IMG/VR virus record: IMGVR_UViG_3300006919_000091
Span: 1-48,045 of that record
Origin: a virus
Strand: one strand, 5' to 3'
Length of the DNA stretch: 48,045 bases
Below the pieces are notes generated by a model that was not told where the DNA came from, did no database searches, and worked only from the letters and a program-made list of their open reading frames with translations. How positions within the stretch are numbered: the first letter of the stretch is position 1; each line of letters opens with the position of its first letter. This document shows positions 27,201 through 35,055 of this stretch, piece after piece. The position numbers and the translations under genes are program-made.

Positions 27201-30010
27201 ATGCTGTAAATACTCTTATTGAAAATTTAAAAGAAACTTATGAAAGCTCTTCTGACGCTGAAATAATTAAAAACGTTACTGATTTTATTGTTTTATACAG
27301 CAGAGCAACACGTACTGCGGCTAGCAGTTTTAAAGGCAGCAGCATTGCGACTATGTCTACCACTAAGGAACTTTTAGAATCACTTGACATACCTAAAAGA
27401 TTATATGGACCAAAAGGGTTTGCTATTAAGTCAAGAAGCATAGTGTTTAATGGTGAGAAGCTAATAAAAACGATAGACTTAACTACAAAATCAAGAATAA
27501 AACTAATTGAGAATCCTGATTCATTAATAGACCAACTTAATGACCAAGCAGATTTTTATAACAAAGCTTTAGTCTCAGAATTAATAAGATTAAAAAATAT
27601 AGATAAAAACTTAGCAAAAGATGCTCTAAAGCTATGGCAGGGTGACCAAAGATCGCCTTTTAGATTAGCAGCAAAAGTTGGGATAGTCTTTTCTCCTTTT
27701 AAGAATTTTGACAAAAAAGGAATGCTTATAAACGAGCATAATCCGCCTATTCAGCACATCGCAAGTATTGCAAATGATTTTATAGATGGAAAAGTTTCTT
27801 TAAATACATTAAAAAAAGAGCTAAATAATAGTAGACAAAATTTAGTTTCTAAAGAATTTGATAATTTAATACCTAATGAATTTAAAGATAAAGCGTCGCT
27901 CGATAGATACAATGTACCTTTAGGCAAAAATTTTAATTTTAAAGAATTTAATTTAAATAAAAAACAAAAAGAAAAGTCATTAAGTAGAGAATTTAACGAA
28001 GTTTTAGAAAAATCTACAGGTGTTGAATGGTATAAAACATATTCGCCAGTTAAAGCTAGATTAGTTGGCAAAGGCAAAGGTCGCAAGTTTTTTATACCTT
28101 ATTCCGCAGATGACTTTGTTGGTTTGCTATACGCAACACTAGGCAAAGGTAAAGTTGGTGACCAACAAATGGCTTGGTATGAAGAAAATTTATTAAGACC
28201 ATTTTCTCGCGGTATACAAAGATATGAAGCTGCCAAACAAAAAGCAATGCGTGATTGGGCTATTCTTAAAAAAGAAGCATCTAAAAGCGTTCCCGGCGGA
28301 TTAAATAAAACAAATGACTCTGGTTTTACAAATCAATCATCTGTTAGAATATATATTTGGAGTAAACAAGGAATGGAAATTCCTAACATGAGCAAACAAG
28401 ATCTAAACGAAAACTTAAAAGTTATTAGAAATAATCCTAAACTGAAAGAGTTCGCTGACAGATTAATTGCTTTAAATCCAGATGGTTACCCAGAACCTAG
28501 TAATAATTGGGACAGCGGAGATATAACTACAGATCTTGTTTCTTATATTAATGACGTTAGACGCGGAGAATTTTTAACTGAGTGGAAAGAAAATGTTGAA
28601 CAAATATTTTCTAATGAGAACAAGGACAAATTAAGAGCATTATACGGGGATAGATATGTTGAGGCATTAGATGATATGCTACATCGCATGCGTACCGGGC
28701 GTAATAGAAAAATAGGTACGAGCAAAGTGGAGCGCGTGTTTATGGACTGGACTAATAATTCAGTAGGAGCAATTATGTTCTTTAATGCAAGATCAGCTGT
28801 ACTACAAACCCTTTCATCTATAAACTTTATAAACTTTTCAGATAATAATCCTATTAATGCTGGTTTAGCTTTTGCAAATCAAAAACAATATTGGAAAGAT
28901 TTTGCAACTTTATTTAATTCAGACTTTTTAAAACAAAGACGCACGGGGTTACAAACAGATATTAATGCTGATGAAATTGCCAATGCAGCAGCTACTTCAG
29001 AAAATAAAGCAAAAGCAGCTTTAAGCGCAATTCTTAAATTTGGTTTTACACCTACTCAAATTGCAGATAGTTTTGCTATTGCTTCAGGGGGTGCTACAAT
29101 GTACCGCAACAGAATTAAAAAGTATTTAAAAGAAGGATTGGACCAAGAAGCAGCAGAAAAAAGAGCATTTACTGATTTTCAAGAAATTGCTGAAGAAACA
29201 CAACAATCTGCAAGACCAGACCGTATTTCTATGCAACAAGCGAGCAGTTTAGGCCGTCTTATACTAGCTTTTGGTAATACGCCTATGCAATATGCTCGTT
29301 TAACTAAAAAAGCAACACTAGATTTAGTTAATGGAAGAGGGGATTGGAAAACAAATATTAGTAAGATTGCGTATTATAGCGTAATACAAAATATTATATT
29401 CTCTGCTTTGCAACAGGGTCTTTTTGCTTTATTGTTTGACGAAGAAGATGATGATAAAGAAAAAGAAAGATATTTTAGAATTGGTAATAGTAGTATTGAT
29501 ACTTTGCTTAGGGGCACCGGGGTTTATGGTGCTGCAGCTGCTACTGTTAAAAATATGATAATGGAGATAGTAGATCAATCTAAAAAATCTAGACCAGATT
29601 ATACCCAAGTTGCAATAGAGGCCACTCAAATTTCTCCACCAATCAACTCTAAATTACGCAAGTTGGAATCAGCTGGTAAAACTTTTACTTATAAACAATC
29701 AAGAGAAAAAGTATTTACAGAAGGATTCAGCTTAGAAAACCCGGCATTTTTAGCGGCAGGGCGTGTTATATCGGCTGGAACAAATTTACCTGCGGATCGT
29801 ATTGTTCAAAAAGCTGATCATATTTATACGGCTATGCAACCAGAAGCAGAACTTTGGCAGGCTCTTGCTTTATCACTTGGATGGTCAGAATGGGATCTAG
29901 GTATGATTAAAAAACAAACTAAAAAATCCCCCAAGCCAAAACCCAAATCTACTTTTAAAACAAGTAACTATAAAAAAAGTTTTAAAACGAAGAAATTTAA
30001 AACAAAATAA
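24293..30010 (+). CDS. Giant internal virion protein (1905 aa) with membrane-active and sigma-like segments
   Basis: 1905 residues. The N-terminus (IYDIPEELVERFKLDNPDAL) is of a type often seen on large marine phage virion proteins. Residues ~205-395 hold glycine/alanine-rich hydrophobic helices (LSVVPALAVGAGTTLV, AAALPAMALEAYGFG, ATAGETGTEVLQLIPEG) likely to insert in the host envelope. Residues ~557-640 resemble sigma-70 region 2 (LYRPMAEKIADKYRNIPGF, GIFDLIRSYRPEENPG, AAYVNKFARTRAIEAANRVL). The C-terminal ~400 residues contain FFNARSAVLQTLSSINFINF and YWKDFATLFNSDF, as in polyvalent or ejected phage proteins. The last ~35 residues are Lys/Ser/Thr-rich and strongly basic, suggesting nucleic-acid binding. 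A transglycosylase motif was looked for and not found. Probably ejected with the DNA (gp16-like). Confidence 0.65.
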   Translation: MIPFKLNNEIYDIPEELVERFKLDNPDALLAEEPGKKQPTPQQGAETVDVTEAPDTGLLSADFSLESPAEKFVGEWASNLKEGFLNNIVGKNTVDKFNNIAYNLFGEDGIGGDAGPSVQAVIDKMASLYATSLKAMQESSLTKKVADAPIRPELGYDVEERAKFIEKVNQKDKELGEKAIQAYSDLLETEKKIKPMPSVIDGSDSLGELIANVAGDATNIGLSVVPALAVGAGTTLVTRNPALGTYAGMAMSNSQLLSYMVTDFNLQKAKSQNPGLTEKEAINKLIKEGELEFDRPAAAALPAMALEAYGFGQISKYLAGKTGLTGSLGGLMWATAGETGTEVLQLIPEGYNLAIASGMNEADAIIDAGEYFAEGAINTALSTAAGTSAFSLLGKAGSGLGRQTWRSMRNMRVAIDENKMETVIDEIADLKIKQYNATDPAIKEAIEEQIKTKNAELSGLVTKSASVFNFAEDTDFDSIDDLEAVKKEYIKKVKELHEKKNDIDVNEYQEALNIYKGKYLEAQNRIKGVVSNISEKANKSAQQVEQIYQEKGKEGEAEILELYRPMAEKIADKYRNIPGFDKQLLSDEILTGKRGIFDLIRSYRPEENPGVPIAAYVNKFARTRAIEAANRVLDTEFTVDVTEAKKVTAAETADSTIQVQEETKQKVKTALAEDLNLDKQTQNEVIVAVEKTLGTKLPEVTDKKFKQALTKSFRNELTNTFKKSFGRTAAYESFLRNNFEKIYSAIPQETINKKFKEFNEPVIDSKTGKQKREKTAEGKKIFKKRDIAKAEFIKYFTGSDVPGNIKGARKNSLAEVLADEIGLDNVLSTLAKSEVLEKFKAVQELQGQKLPENFFEIISEKIDRAIEYLDGLRKGDVLYSSLIIPELSISATKAFLQGVKSALKAGNSFAKALQKGIKAAQELFRNDSEKKIVEDVIKNNIKSEQDLTNEIVEKITIEIDKRTLAERVPNAVNTLIENLKETYESSSDAEIIKNVTDFIVLYSRATRTAASSFKGSSIATMSTTKELLESLDIPKRLYGPKGFAIKSRSIVFNGEKLIKTIDLTTKSRIKLIENPDSLIDQLNDQADFYNKALVSELIRLKNIDKNLAKDALKLWQGDQRSPFRLAAKVGIVFSPFKNFDKKGMLINEHNPPIQHIASIANDFIDGKVSLNTLKKELNNSRQNLVSKEFDNLIPNEFKDKASLDRYNVPLGKNFNFKEFNLNKKQKEKSLSREFNEVLEKSTGVEWYKTYSPVKARLVGKGKGRKFFIPYSADDFVGLLYATLGKGKVGDQQMAWYEENLLRPFSRGIQRYEAAKQKAMRDWAILKKEASKSVPGGLNKTNDSGFTNQSSVRIYIWSKQGMEIPNMSKQDLNENLKVIRNNPKLKEFADRLIALNPDGYPEPSNNWDSGDITTDLVSYINDVRRGEFLTEWKENVEQIFSNENKDKLRALYGDRYVEALDDMLHRMRTGRNRKIGTSKVERVFMDWTNNSVGAIMFFNARSAVLQTLSSINFINFSDNNPINAGLAFANQKQYWKDFATLFNSDFLKQRRTGLQTDINADEIANAAATSENKAKAALSAILKFGFTPTQIADSFAIASGGATMYRNRIKKYLKEGLDQEAAEKRAFTDFQEIAEETQQSARPDRISMQQASSLGRLILAFGNTPMQYARLTKKATLDLVNGRGDWKTNISKIAYYSVIQNIIFSALQQGLFALLFDEEDDDKEKERYFRIGNSSIDTLLRGTGVYGAAAATVKNMIMEIVDQSKKSRPDYTQVAIEATQISPPINSKLRKLESAGKTFTYKQSREKVFTEGFSLENPAFLAAGRVISAGTNLPADRIVQKADHIYTAMQPEAELWQALALSLGWSEWDLGMIKKQTKKSPKPKPKSTFKTSNYKKSFKTKKFKTK

Positions 30011-30166
30011 ATGAAAACAAGAATAATAACAAACGTAGCTAAAGAGCCTTTAATGAAAAAAGATGCATGCTACCAAAAAGCAAAAGCAAAGTATCGGGTA
30101 TTCCCATCTGCTTATGCATCTGGTTATATAGCTAAGTGCCGTAAACGTGGGGGAAATATAAAATAA
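30011..30166 (+). CDS. Small basic protein, 51 aa (cysteine-containing)
   Basis: 51 codons from ATG 30011, directly after the giant virion gene (stop TAA at 30008-30010). It is strongly basic with the motif KKDACYQKAKAKYRVFPSAY followed by ASGYIAKCRKRG. The 'CY.K.KA.Y.VFPSAYASG.I.KCRK' pattern recurs as short or C-terminal modules in cyanophage, marine phage and giant-virus proteins. It may bind nucleic acid in the virion; function unknown. It precedes a second basic protein by one base. Confidence 0.7.
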   Translation: MKTRIITNVAKEPLMKKDACYQKAKAKYRVFPSAYASGYIAKCRKRGGNIK

Positions 30167-30167
30167 A

Positions 30168-30455
30168 ATGGCTGTTAGTAAGACTGAAAAAGGAGCAAGC
30201 CTTAAACGTTGGTTTAAAGAAGAATGGACAGATGTTCGTACAGGTAAACCTTGTGGCAGAAGTAAAGAAGAAAGACGTGGCGTTCCATATTGCAGACCAA
30301 AAAAAAGAATATTTAGTAAAACGCCTAAGACTGCTGGGGAAATGACAGCATCAGAAAAAAGAAGTAAAATAAGAGAAAAAACTAAGCTAGGACAACCACC
30401 AGGAAAGCCAAAAAGAGTATCTCCTGTAACAAAAATGTCTTCTTGCAAATATTAA
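30168..30455 (+). CDS. Small basic protein, DUF5872-like
   Basis: 95 residues, highly basic, beginning KTEKGASLKRWFKEEWTDVR then TGKPCGRSKEERRGVPYCRP and KTPKTAGEMT. The 'KG.SLKRWFKE.W.DVRTGKPCGR' motif with paired cysteines matches a domain of unknown function I recall as DUF5872, present in phages and large DNA viruses. The Cys pair could bind zinc. Together with the preceding 51-residue gene (motifs that are fused in some viruses) it forms a two-gene basic-protein cassette right after the ejection genes, suggesting a virion DNA-associated role (inference). Confidence 0.7.
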   Translation: MAVSKTEKGASLKRWFKEEWTDVRTGKPCGRSKEERRGVPYCRPKKRIFSKTPKTAGEMTASEKRSKIREKTKLGQPPGKPKRVSPVTKMSSCKY

Positions 30456-30456
30456 T

Positions 30457-30603
30457 ATGGAATCATTAAAAGTTTACGCATTAAATATAACAGCATTAAT
30501 TTCAACATCTATGCCTTTAAATACATACTTGCAAACATTAGTATTGCTATGTACTTTAATCTACACAATATTACAAATAATTTCTAAAGTAAAAAGTAAA
30601 TGA
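30457..30603 (+). CDS. Small membrane protein, 48 aa
   Basis: 48 codons from ATG 30457, one base after the previous stop, ending in TGA that overlaps the next ATG (ATGA at 30600). It is nearly all hydrophobic (ALNITALISTSMPLNTYLQT, LVLLCTLIYTILQIISKV) with a short basic tail, giving one or two TM helices. Size and topology fit a holin-like or other lysis-cassette membrane protein; no family was recognised. Confidence 0.6.
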   Translation: MESLKVYALNITALISTSMPLNTYLQTLVLLCTLIYTILQIISKVKSK

Positions 30604-31019
30604 ATTTACCTAAAAACGGAGTAGCTAAAGAGATTCGCCACTATGCTGGCAGTTTGTTTATATTTTTATTAGTAATGTCAATTATATTTATTCTAATGAA
30701 ATACCCGGTTTTAGAAACTAATAAAGAGGTGGTAATGATGCTGATTGGTACAATTAGTGCATCGATAGGACTTGTAGTGAGTACTATTACAGGATCTAAG
30801 CCAGATGATATAAACGCATTGAAAGCGGCGTTAGAAAAGAAAGACTTTCAGATTGATCAGCTAGTTGCTGCAAAGGATAACTTAGAGGAAATGATCATTA
30901 ACTTACAGAAACAGATTCTTGAGAACCAGGATGACGTTATGGATAAAATTATTCTAAAAGCTGCATTGGATTATGACGACAGAAACGCAGCGTTAAAAGC
31001 GTTGCAAAATAAAAGTTAA
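30600..31019 (+). CDS. Membrane protein with C-terminal coiled coil, 139 aa (holin/spanin-like candidate)
   Basis: 139 residues with two predicted TM helices (SLFIFLLVMSIIFILMKYP and VVMMLIGTISASIGLVVSTIT), followed by a charged coiled coil (ALEKKDFQIDQLVAAKDNLEE, NLQKQILENQDDVMDKII). The start overlaps the previous stop (ATGA), so it is coupled to the small membrane protein. The second TM segment resembles the last helix of the 3TM holin family. Two TM helices plus coiled coil occur in holins and in spanin-like envelope proteins; which one cannot be decided here. Confidence 0.6.
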   Translation: MNLPKNGVAKEIRHYAGSLFIFLLVMSIIFILMKYPVLETNKEVVMMLIGTISASIGLVVSTITGSKPDDINALKAALEKKDFQIDQLVAAKDNLEEMIINLQKQILENQDDVMDKIILKAALDYDDRNAALKALQNKS

Positions 31020-31021
31020 AA

Positions 31022-31360
31022 ATGGCAAATATAGATATTGATGGGGACGGAACATCTGATATTCAAATTGATATTAAAACTCTAATAGCTATCGCTATGG
31101 GTTTGTTTTCTATAGCTGGAGTTTATTTTACACTGTTGTCTGAAATAAAAGCGTTAGAAGTATCTGTTATGCGTATGGAATCAGAAGTTAAAATGAACAG
31201 CGAATTTAGGATTAAATGGCCTAGAGGCGAAATGGGCGCTTTGCCAGATGACGCTGAACAAAACTTAAGACTATTATACATAGAAAAAAATACTAATAAA
31301 TATTTTTCTGATGTAGACGAAATGAAATTAAAATTAAAAGAGCTAGAAGATTGTAAATAA
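31022..31360 (+). CDS. Single-TM protein with coiled coil, 112 aa
   Basis: 112 residues. A short acidic N-terminus (IDIDGDGTSDIQIDIKT, calcium-loop-like D-x-D-G-D-G-T-S-D pattern) precedes one TM helix (LIAIAMGLFSIAGVYFTLL) and a hydrophilic helical C-terminus (IKALEVSVMRMESEVKM, DEMKLKLKELEDCK). It is the last gene of the rightward arm, 31 bases before the convergent terminator. N-in/C-out topology with a periplasmic coiled coil would suit an inner-membrane spanin or lysis accessory, but no lipobox partner was found. The function is inferred. Confidence 0.6.
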   Translation: MANIDIDGDGTSDIQIDIKTLIAIAMGLFSIAGVYFTLLSEIKALEVSVMRMESEVKMNSEFRIKWPRGEMGALPDDAEQNLRLLYIEKNTNKYFSDVDEMKLKLKELEDCK

Positions 31361-31390
31361 AAAATAATGTTGCAATAAGCAAAAATTAAA

Positions 31391-31430
31391 AAAGGGATGA
31401 TACCAATTACGGCGTCATCCCTTTGTTATT
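31391..31430. terminator. Bidirectional terminator between convergent arms
   Basis: AAAGGGATGA (31391-31400) pairs perfectly with TCATCCCTTT (31415-31424); A-rich upstream and TTGTTATTTT downstream make it usable from both strands. It lies exactly in the only gap between the rightward arm (stop 31360) and the leftward arm (stop 31431), so it insulates the two transcription units. Confidence 0.85.
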
Positions 31431-31628
31431 TTAAAATAATGCTATTACTAGTCCAGTAATAATACCAAGTATAGGCCCTAACCAAGCCCATATTTTTAAG
31501 AATTTAATCACATTATTTTCTTCAGTAGTATAAATGTGATCATCAGTGTTCAGATTAAAAGCTTCAACCTGTTCTTCTAGTTCTTTGATGCGTAGTTTTG
31601 CATCAGCAAATGTAAATCTTTTTCCCAT
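31431..31628 (-). CDS. Small coiled-coil plus TM protein, 65 aa
   Basis: 65 residues. An N-terminal helix with heptad pattern (FADAKLRIKELEEQVEAFNL), a short polar linker (TDDHIYTTEE), and a C-terminal TM segment (IWAWLGPILGIITGLVIALF) form a tail-anchored arrangement. It is the last gene of the leftward operon, 14 bases after nrdA. No family was recognised; it may be a membrane anchor or lysis accessory. Confidence 0.6.
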   Translation of the reverse strand: MGKRFTFADAKLRIKELEEQVEAFNLNTDDHIYTTEENNVIKFLKIWAWLGPILGIITGLVIALF

Positions 31629-31642
31629 AATATTTAATTAAA

Positions 31643-33391
31643 TTATCCATCGCAGCTTAAACAATCAGGATCCATTGCCGCTGCCGCAATATCTCCTCTT
31701 AATACACTTTCTGTACGCGTATAATATAATGTTTTAATTCCTTTTTTCCAAGCTTCAAAATGAACCTGATTCAACCATTTTGGAGTTGCCTCAGAAGGAA
31801 AAGCAAGATTCAAGCTAACAGATTGATCTATGTAATCTTGTCTTATACCGGCTTGATTAACTAATTCTAATTGATTAATTTCTTTAAATGTTTTAAACAC
31901 ATTTTTTACCGCTTCCCCGTTTTCATCTTCCTGGGTAAGTCTTCCTCTGTGATCAAAGTACCATCCGTCAAGTTCTTTAATGTCTTGTACGGATCCACCA
32001 TCTGCAAGAATTTTATCCCAAGTTTCTTTAGTATCAATCCCAATTTTTTTAAGTACTTTTCTAAGTTCATTGTTTTTTCTAATAAAAGTTCCTTTGGCGC
32101 TTTGCTCTGTAAACACGTTTGCAGCCCATGGTTCAATACCAGGTGAAACGTTGCCAGAAAGTTTTGAGTTTGATACAGTTGGTGCAATAGCTCGCAAATG
32201 TGTATTGCGCATTCCTGTACCTGCACACCAAAGTGGTTCCCCATAAATTTCCGCTAAAGCTCTGCTTGCTCTTTCTGTTTCTATTTTAATTTTTGAAAAT
32301 ATTTCTCTTGTTTTAAACTGAGCTAATAAACCTTCAAAAGCTATTCCGTTTTTTTGCAATAGACTATGCCATCCTAATACACCCAATCCTAAAGCTCTTC
32401 CTTTAACGGCTGATCTTACAGAATTATCAAAACCTCTTAATCCTTTAGCTCTTTGTATAAACTCTTCTAAAACGCCATCTAAAAACCATGTAGCATCATA
32501 TACTAAGTTTGTGTCTTTCCACTCTTCGTACTTTTCTAGATTTAATGATGATAAACAACAGACAAAACTATGAGACTCGTCGGTATGTAAGGTAATTTCT
32601 GAACAAATATTTGTCATATGCACCTTTAATCCATTCGTTTTGTAAGCCTCTGGATTATTTTTGTTTGTATTGCCTTTAAAAAGGATATATGGCTCACCAG
32701 TTGCTTTACGCTTTTGGAGTAGTTTTGACCATCTTTTCCTAGCTTCTTGATCTCCTGCTTCAAGTTTTCGCATAAACTTATCGCCAACGACAGCACACTG
32801 ATGTAGGTTAAGAGATTGTCTGTTGACGTCTCCTTTAGGTTCCCTAATTTCAAGCCAATCGAGGAAGTCATTGTGTTCAATATTGATATTAACTGATGCA
32901 GCTCCTCTTCTAACGCTACCTTGGTTGGTTGCGAGTATAGTTGAGTCGTAGATTTTGCAAAAAGGGACAACGCCGTCTGAAGTTCCATTACCCGTTATTT
33001 TAGCTCCGGCGGGTCTAATCATATTAATGCCAATTCCTACGCCACCACCGTGTTTAGCCAGGAGCATCATTTCTAAATTCTTTTGTCCAATATCTTGTAT
33101 TGAGTCAGCAACATCTATTCCAAAACAACTAATAGGTAAACCTCGATCTGTACCTGTGTTAGAGAGCACTGGGGAAGCCAAACATAGCCAACCTTGCCAA
33201 ATATACTCAAAAAACTTTTCGGCTAATTCTGGCTTATATAAACGCCTAGCGACTGTAGTTGCAACTCTATTGTAAGCGTCTTTTGGTGTTTCACCAGCCA
33301 ACAAATAGCCCCCTGCTATTGTTTTTTTGTAAACTTCTGTATCTCCCCATGCTGGATAATCAACACCTTTTTTCCATTCGTTATTCCACAT
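31643..33391 (-). CDS. nrdA: Ribonucleotide reductase, class I large subunit
   Basis: 582 residues. It reduces ribonucleoside diphosphates to deoxy forms for phage DNA synthesis. Catalytic features seen: redox Cys in PISCFGI (C89), the active-site triad N-x-C-x-E in NICSEI (N261, C263, E265), a second redox Cys in VCCLSSLN (C278/C279), the radical-transfer tyrosine pair in TLYYTRTESV (Y556/Y557) and the C-terminal thioredoxin/glutaredoxin-reducible CLSC (C577, C580). It lacks the ~90-residue N-terminal ATP-cone, so overall activity is probably not dATP-inhibited, as in many phage reductases. It is about 180 residues shorter than E. coli NrdA. It overlaps the upstream small gene by 11 bases; the partner nrdB is 0.7 kb upstream. 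Confidence 0.95.
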   Translation of the reverse strand: MWNNEWKKGVDYPAWGDTEVYKKTIAGGYLLAGETPKDAYNRVATTVARRLYKPELAEKFFEYIWQGWLCLASPVLSNTGTDRGLPISCFGIDVADSIQDIGQKNLEMMLLAKHGGGVGIGINMIRPAGAKITGNGTSDGVVPFCKIYDSTILATNQGSVRRGAASVNINIEHNDFLDWLEIREPKGDVNRQSLNLHQCAVVGDKFMRKLEAGDQEARKRWSKLLQKRKATGEPYILFKGNTNKNNPEAYKTNGLKVHMTNICSEITLHTDESHSFVCCLSSLNLEKYEEWKDTNLVYDATWFLDGVLEEFIQRAKGLRGFDNSVRSAVKGRALGLGVLGWHSLLQKNGIAFEGLLAQFKTREIFSKIKIETERASRALAEIYGEPLWCAGTGMRNTHLRAIAPTVSNSKLSGNVSPGIEPWAANVFTEQSAKGTFIRKNNELRKVLKKIGIDTKETWDKILADGGSVQDIKELDGWYFDHRGRLTQEDENGEAVKNVFKTFKEINQLELVNQAGIRQDYIDQSVSLNLAFPSEATPKWLNQVHFEAWKKGIKTLYYTRTESVLRGDIAAAAMDPDCLSCDG

Positions 33392-33596
33392 CTAATTTTT
33401 TTTCTTTATTTTGTTTTTCTTTCATTTCTTTTGCTAGTTCTTCAATTGCCTTTTCATAATCTGGAAATTTTTTAACTAGGCTCATTGTGCCAATAGATAA
33501 ATCTCTAAGATGTTCCATTTCTTTCAATGCACTTTGTATAAGCTGGCCAAGAGTTTCTACTCTATTCCATAACTCGATTAATTTACTTTCTTTCAT
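33381..33596 (-). CDS. Small coiled-coil protein between nrdB and nrdA
   Basis: 71 residues, helical, very charged: ESKLIELWNRVETLGQLIQSA, LKEMEHLRDLSIG, YEKAIEELAKEMKEKQNKEKK. There are no cysteines. Its stop lies 11 bases inside nrdA, so it is translationally coupled with the reductase. It could be a helical adaptor or a DNA-metabolism accessory; nothing more can be said. Confidence 0.55.
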   Translation of the reverse strand: MKESKLIELWNRVETLGQLIQSALKEMEHLRDLSIGTMSLVKKFPDYEKAIEELAKEMKEKQNKEKKLDVE

Positions 33597-33597
33597 T

Positions 33598-33738
33598 CTA
33601 TATATTTTTACTTAAAAAAACAGGGCTACCATCTTTTGTAAATACTTTAAAAAAATTATCTTCTTCTATTATTTCAATTTTTTTATTTTTAAATCTACTT
33701 GGGTATTTTTCTAAAACGTATTCTTTTATTCTATCCAT
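33598..33738 (-). CDS. Small protein, 46 aa
   Basis: 46 codons from ATG at 33736-33738 on the minus strand to TAG at 33598-33600: MDRIKEYVLEKYPSRFKNKK, then IEIIEEDNFFKVFTKDGSPV. It overlaps the end of the upstream zinc-ribbon gene by 8 bases and ends 1 base before the next start. The pattern 'Y..(F/Y)K.KKIEI.E.DN.FKV...G.SP.FLSK' reads like a short strand-rich domain. Function unknown. Confidence 0.55.
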   Translation of the reverse strand: MDRIKEYVLEKYPSRFKNKKIEIIEEDNFFKVFTKDGSPVFLSKNI

Positions 33739-34087
33739 TACTAAATAAATATATTAAATATCCTATTGTTACATTCAAATTAACGGCTACTAAGTTCCAT
33801 TGCTTAGCAACAAGAACTTGAGGTAATGATAATATTCCACCAATAACATAAGTTATTCCACCTATTGTTCCATATGACAATAAATATGGGGACATCATAA
33901 TAAACGCCGTCCCCATATATCCTAATCTATTGCTTAATCTTTCTGTTGGTGTTAGCCTTTTGTCAAGAACCATTGACCTAAGAATTCTTTGTTTAAATCT
34001 ATATTCACATTTTAAACAAGTTTTCTTTTTGCTGTGCTTAAACTTTTTTTCAGCTTTTTCTTTCCCGCATTTATTGCATTTTTTCAT
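33731..34087 (-). CDS. Zinc-ribbon membrane protein, 118 aa
   Basis: 118 residues from the ATG at 34085-34087, which overlaps the nrdB stop (TAATG); an ATG two codons upstream is possible but would reach further into nrdB. The N-terminus holds two CxxC knuckles (KKCNKCGKEK and KTCLKCEYRF, about residues 3-29), a zinc ribbon of the type used for nucleic-acid or protein binding. Two to three hydrophobic segments follow (GTAFIMMSPYLLSYGTIGGI, VAVNLNVTIGYLIYLF). A zinc ribbon tethered to the membrane inside a nucleotide-reductase operon is unusual. Confidence 0.6.
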   Translation of the reverse strand: MKKCNKCGKEKAEKKFKHSKKKTCLKCEYRFKQRILRSMVLDKRLTPTERLSNRLGYMGTAFIMMSPYLLSYGTIGGITYVIGGILSLPQVLVAKQWNLVAVNLNVTIGYLIYLFSNG

Positions 34088-35055
34088 TACCATATGTCTT
34101 CAAAATCTTCGCCTTCATTGGCTTTCGAATAATCAGTCGGGCGAACAGCAAAAAAATCAGTATGAGTATGCCCCCCGGTAAGATGATAGAACCAGTCAAG
34201 ATTTTCTGCTCCTTTTTCGTCAAACGCAAAGTATTGCCCGAGGTCGATGTAACCGAGTTCAGCCATTTTTTCATTGAGTCGTTTTCTAATGAATTGTTTA
34301 AGATCATAGGCTCGCAAGTTTTCAATGTCTCCAAGCTCAAACATTTTGTCAATATAGTTTTCTTCTGCATCTAACATTGTTTTAGCTGCTTCAATAACAT
34401 CTTCGCGGCAGGCCTCTAATAACGTATCATCTTCATCACACATATGCCTAAAAAGCTGGCATCCCATTTTTGAATGTAATGATTCATCTCTTACTGACCA
34501 TTTCATTTGCTGGCCAATTCCCTTTAGCAAATTGCGTAACTGAAAAGAATACAATACAGCAAAAGCACTATATAACGAAACACCTTCAGCGAAAGCTGAG
34601 AAAATTGCCAAGGAGCGACCAATAGACCTGGGACTATTATCAGTAGTAGCAACAAGATTGTCAAATCTTTCAGCAGTTGCAGGTTCGTGTAAAAACGCTT
34701 CAAAGTCTTCAAGTCCTAGTGTTTCATTTAAATAAGAATAAGCAACAGCATGTATTGTTTCTTGTGATCCAAACATCATAGCCATTTGTTGTATTTCATG
34801 CTTAGGAAACCAACTTACAACTTTTTGTGTCCAATAATCAGAAACGGCGCATTCTGTTTGTGCAAAACCTAATAATATGTTACCTACTAAGTTCTTTTCT
34901 TCTTTAGTTAATTTTTCGTTCCAATCCTTAACGTCACCTGACATAGGTATTTCGGTGTGCAACCAGAACGCTTGAGCTTGTTTAAGCCAGCCCTCAGTAT
35001 AGTATTCTGGGTATTCAAATGGTTTATATGCAATTCTTTCATTAAATAGCCCCAT
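34087..35055 (-). CDS. nrdB: Ribonucleotide reductase, class I small (radical) subunit
   Basis: 322 residues. It houses the dimetal site and tyrosyl radical that activate NrdA. By spacing against E. coli R2, ligands are E68 (TEC; position of Asp84), E99 and H102 (SQETIHAVAY), E157 (FAEGVSLY), E191 and H194 (RDESLHSKMG); the radical Tyr is Y106. The first ligand is thus Glu rather than Asp while the Tyr is kept. The C-terminus (EGEDFEDIW) is acidic with an aromatic end, as needed for docking on NrdA. Its stop overlaps the start of the downstream zinc-ribbon gene, and its start lies 14 bases inside the upstream small gene, so it belongs to one coupled operon. Confidence 0.95.
   Translation of the reverse strand: MGLFNERIAYKPFEYPEYYTEGWLKQAQAFWLHTEIPMSGDVKDWNEKLTKEEKNLVGNILLGFAQTECAVSDYWTQKVVSWFPKHEIQQMAMMFGSQETIHAVAYSYLNETLGLEDFEAFLHEPATAERFDNLVATTDNSPRSIGRSLAIFSAFAEGVSLYSAFAVLYSFQLRNLLKGIGQQMKWSVRDESLHSKMGCQLFRHMCDEDDTLLEACREDVIEAAKTMLDAEENYIDKMFELGDIENLRAYDLKQFIRKRLNEKMAELGYIDLGQYFAFDEKGAENLDWFYHLTGGHTHTDFFAVRPTDYSKANEGEDFEDIW

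Noticed and set aside
14508-30010. Virion RNA polymerase in the two giant proteins
   Set aside because: Looked for the double-psi-barrel DFDGD-type motif and single-subunit polymerase motifs; none seen.
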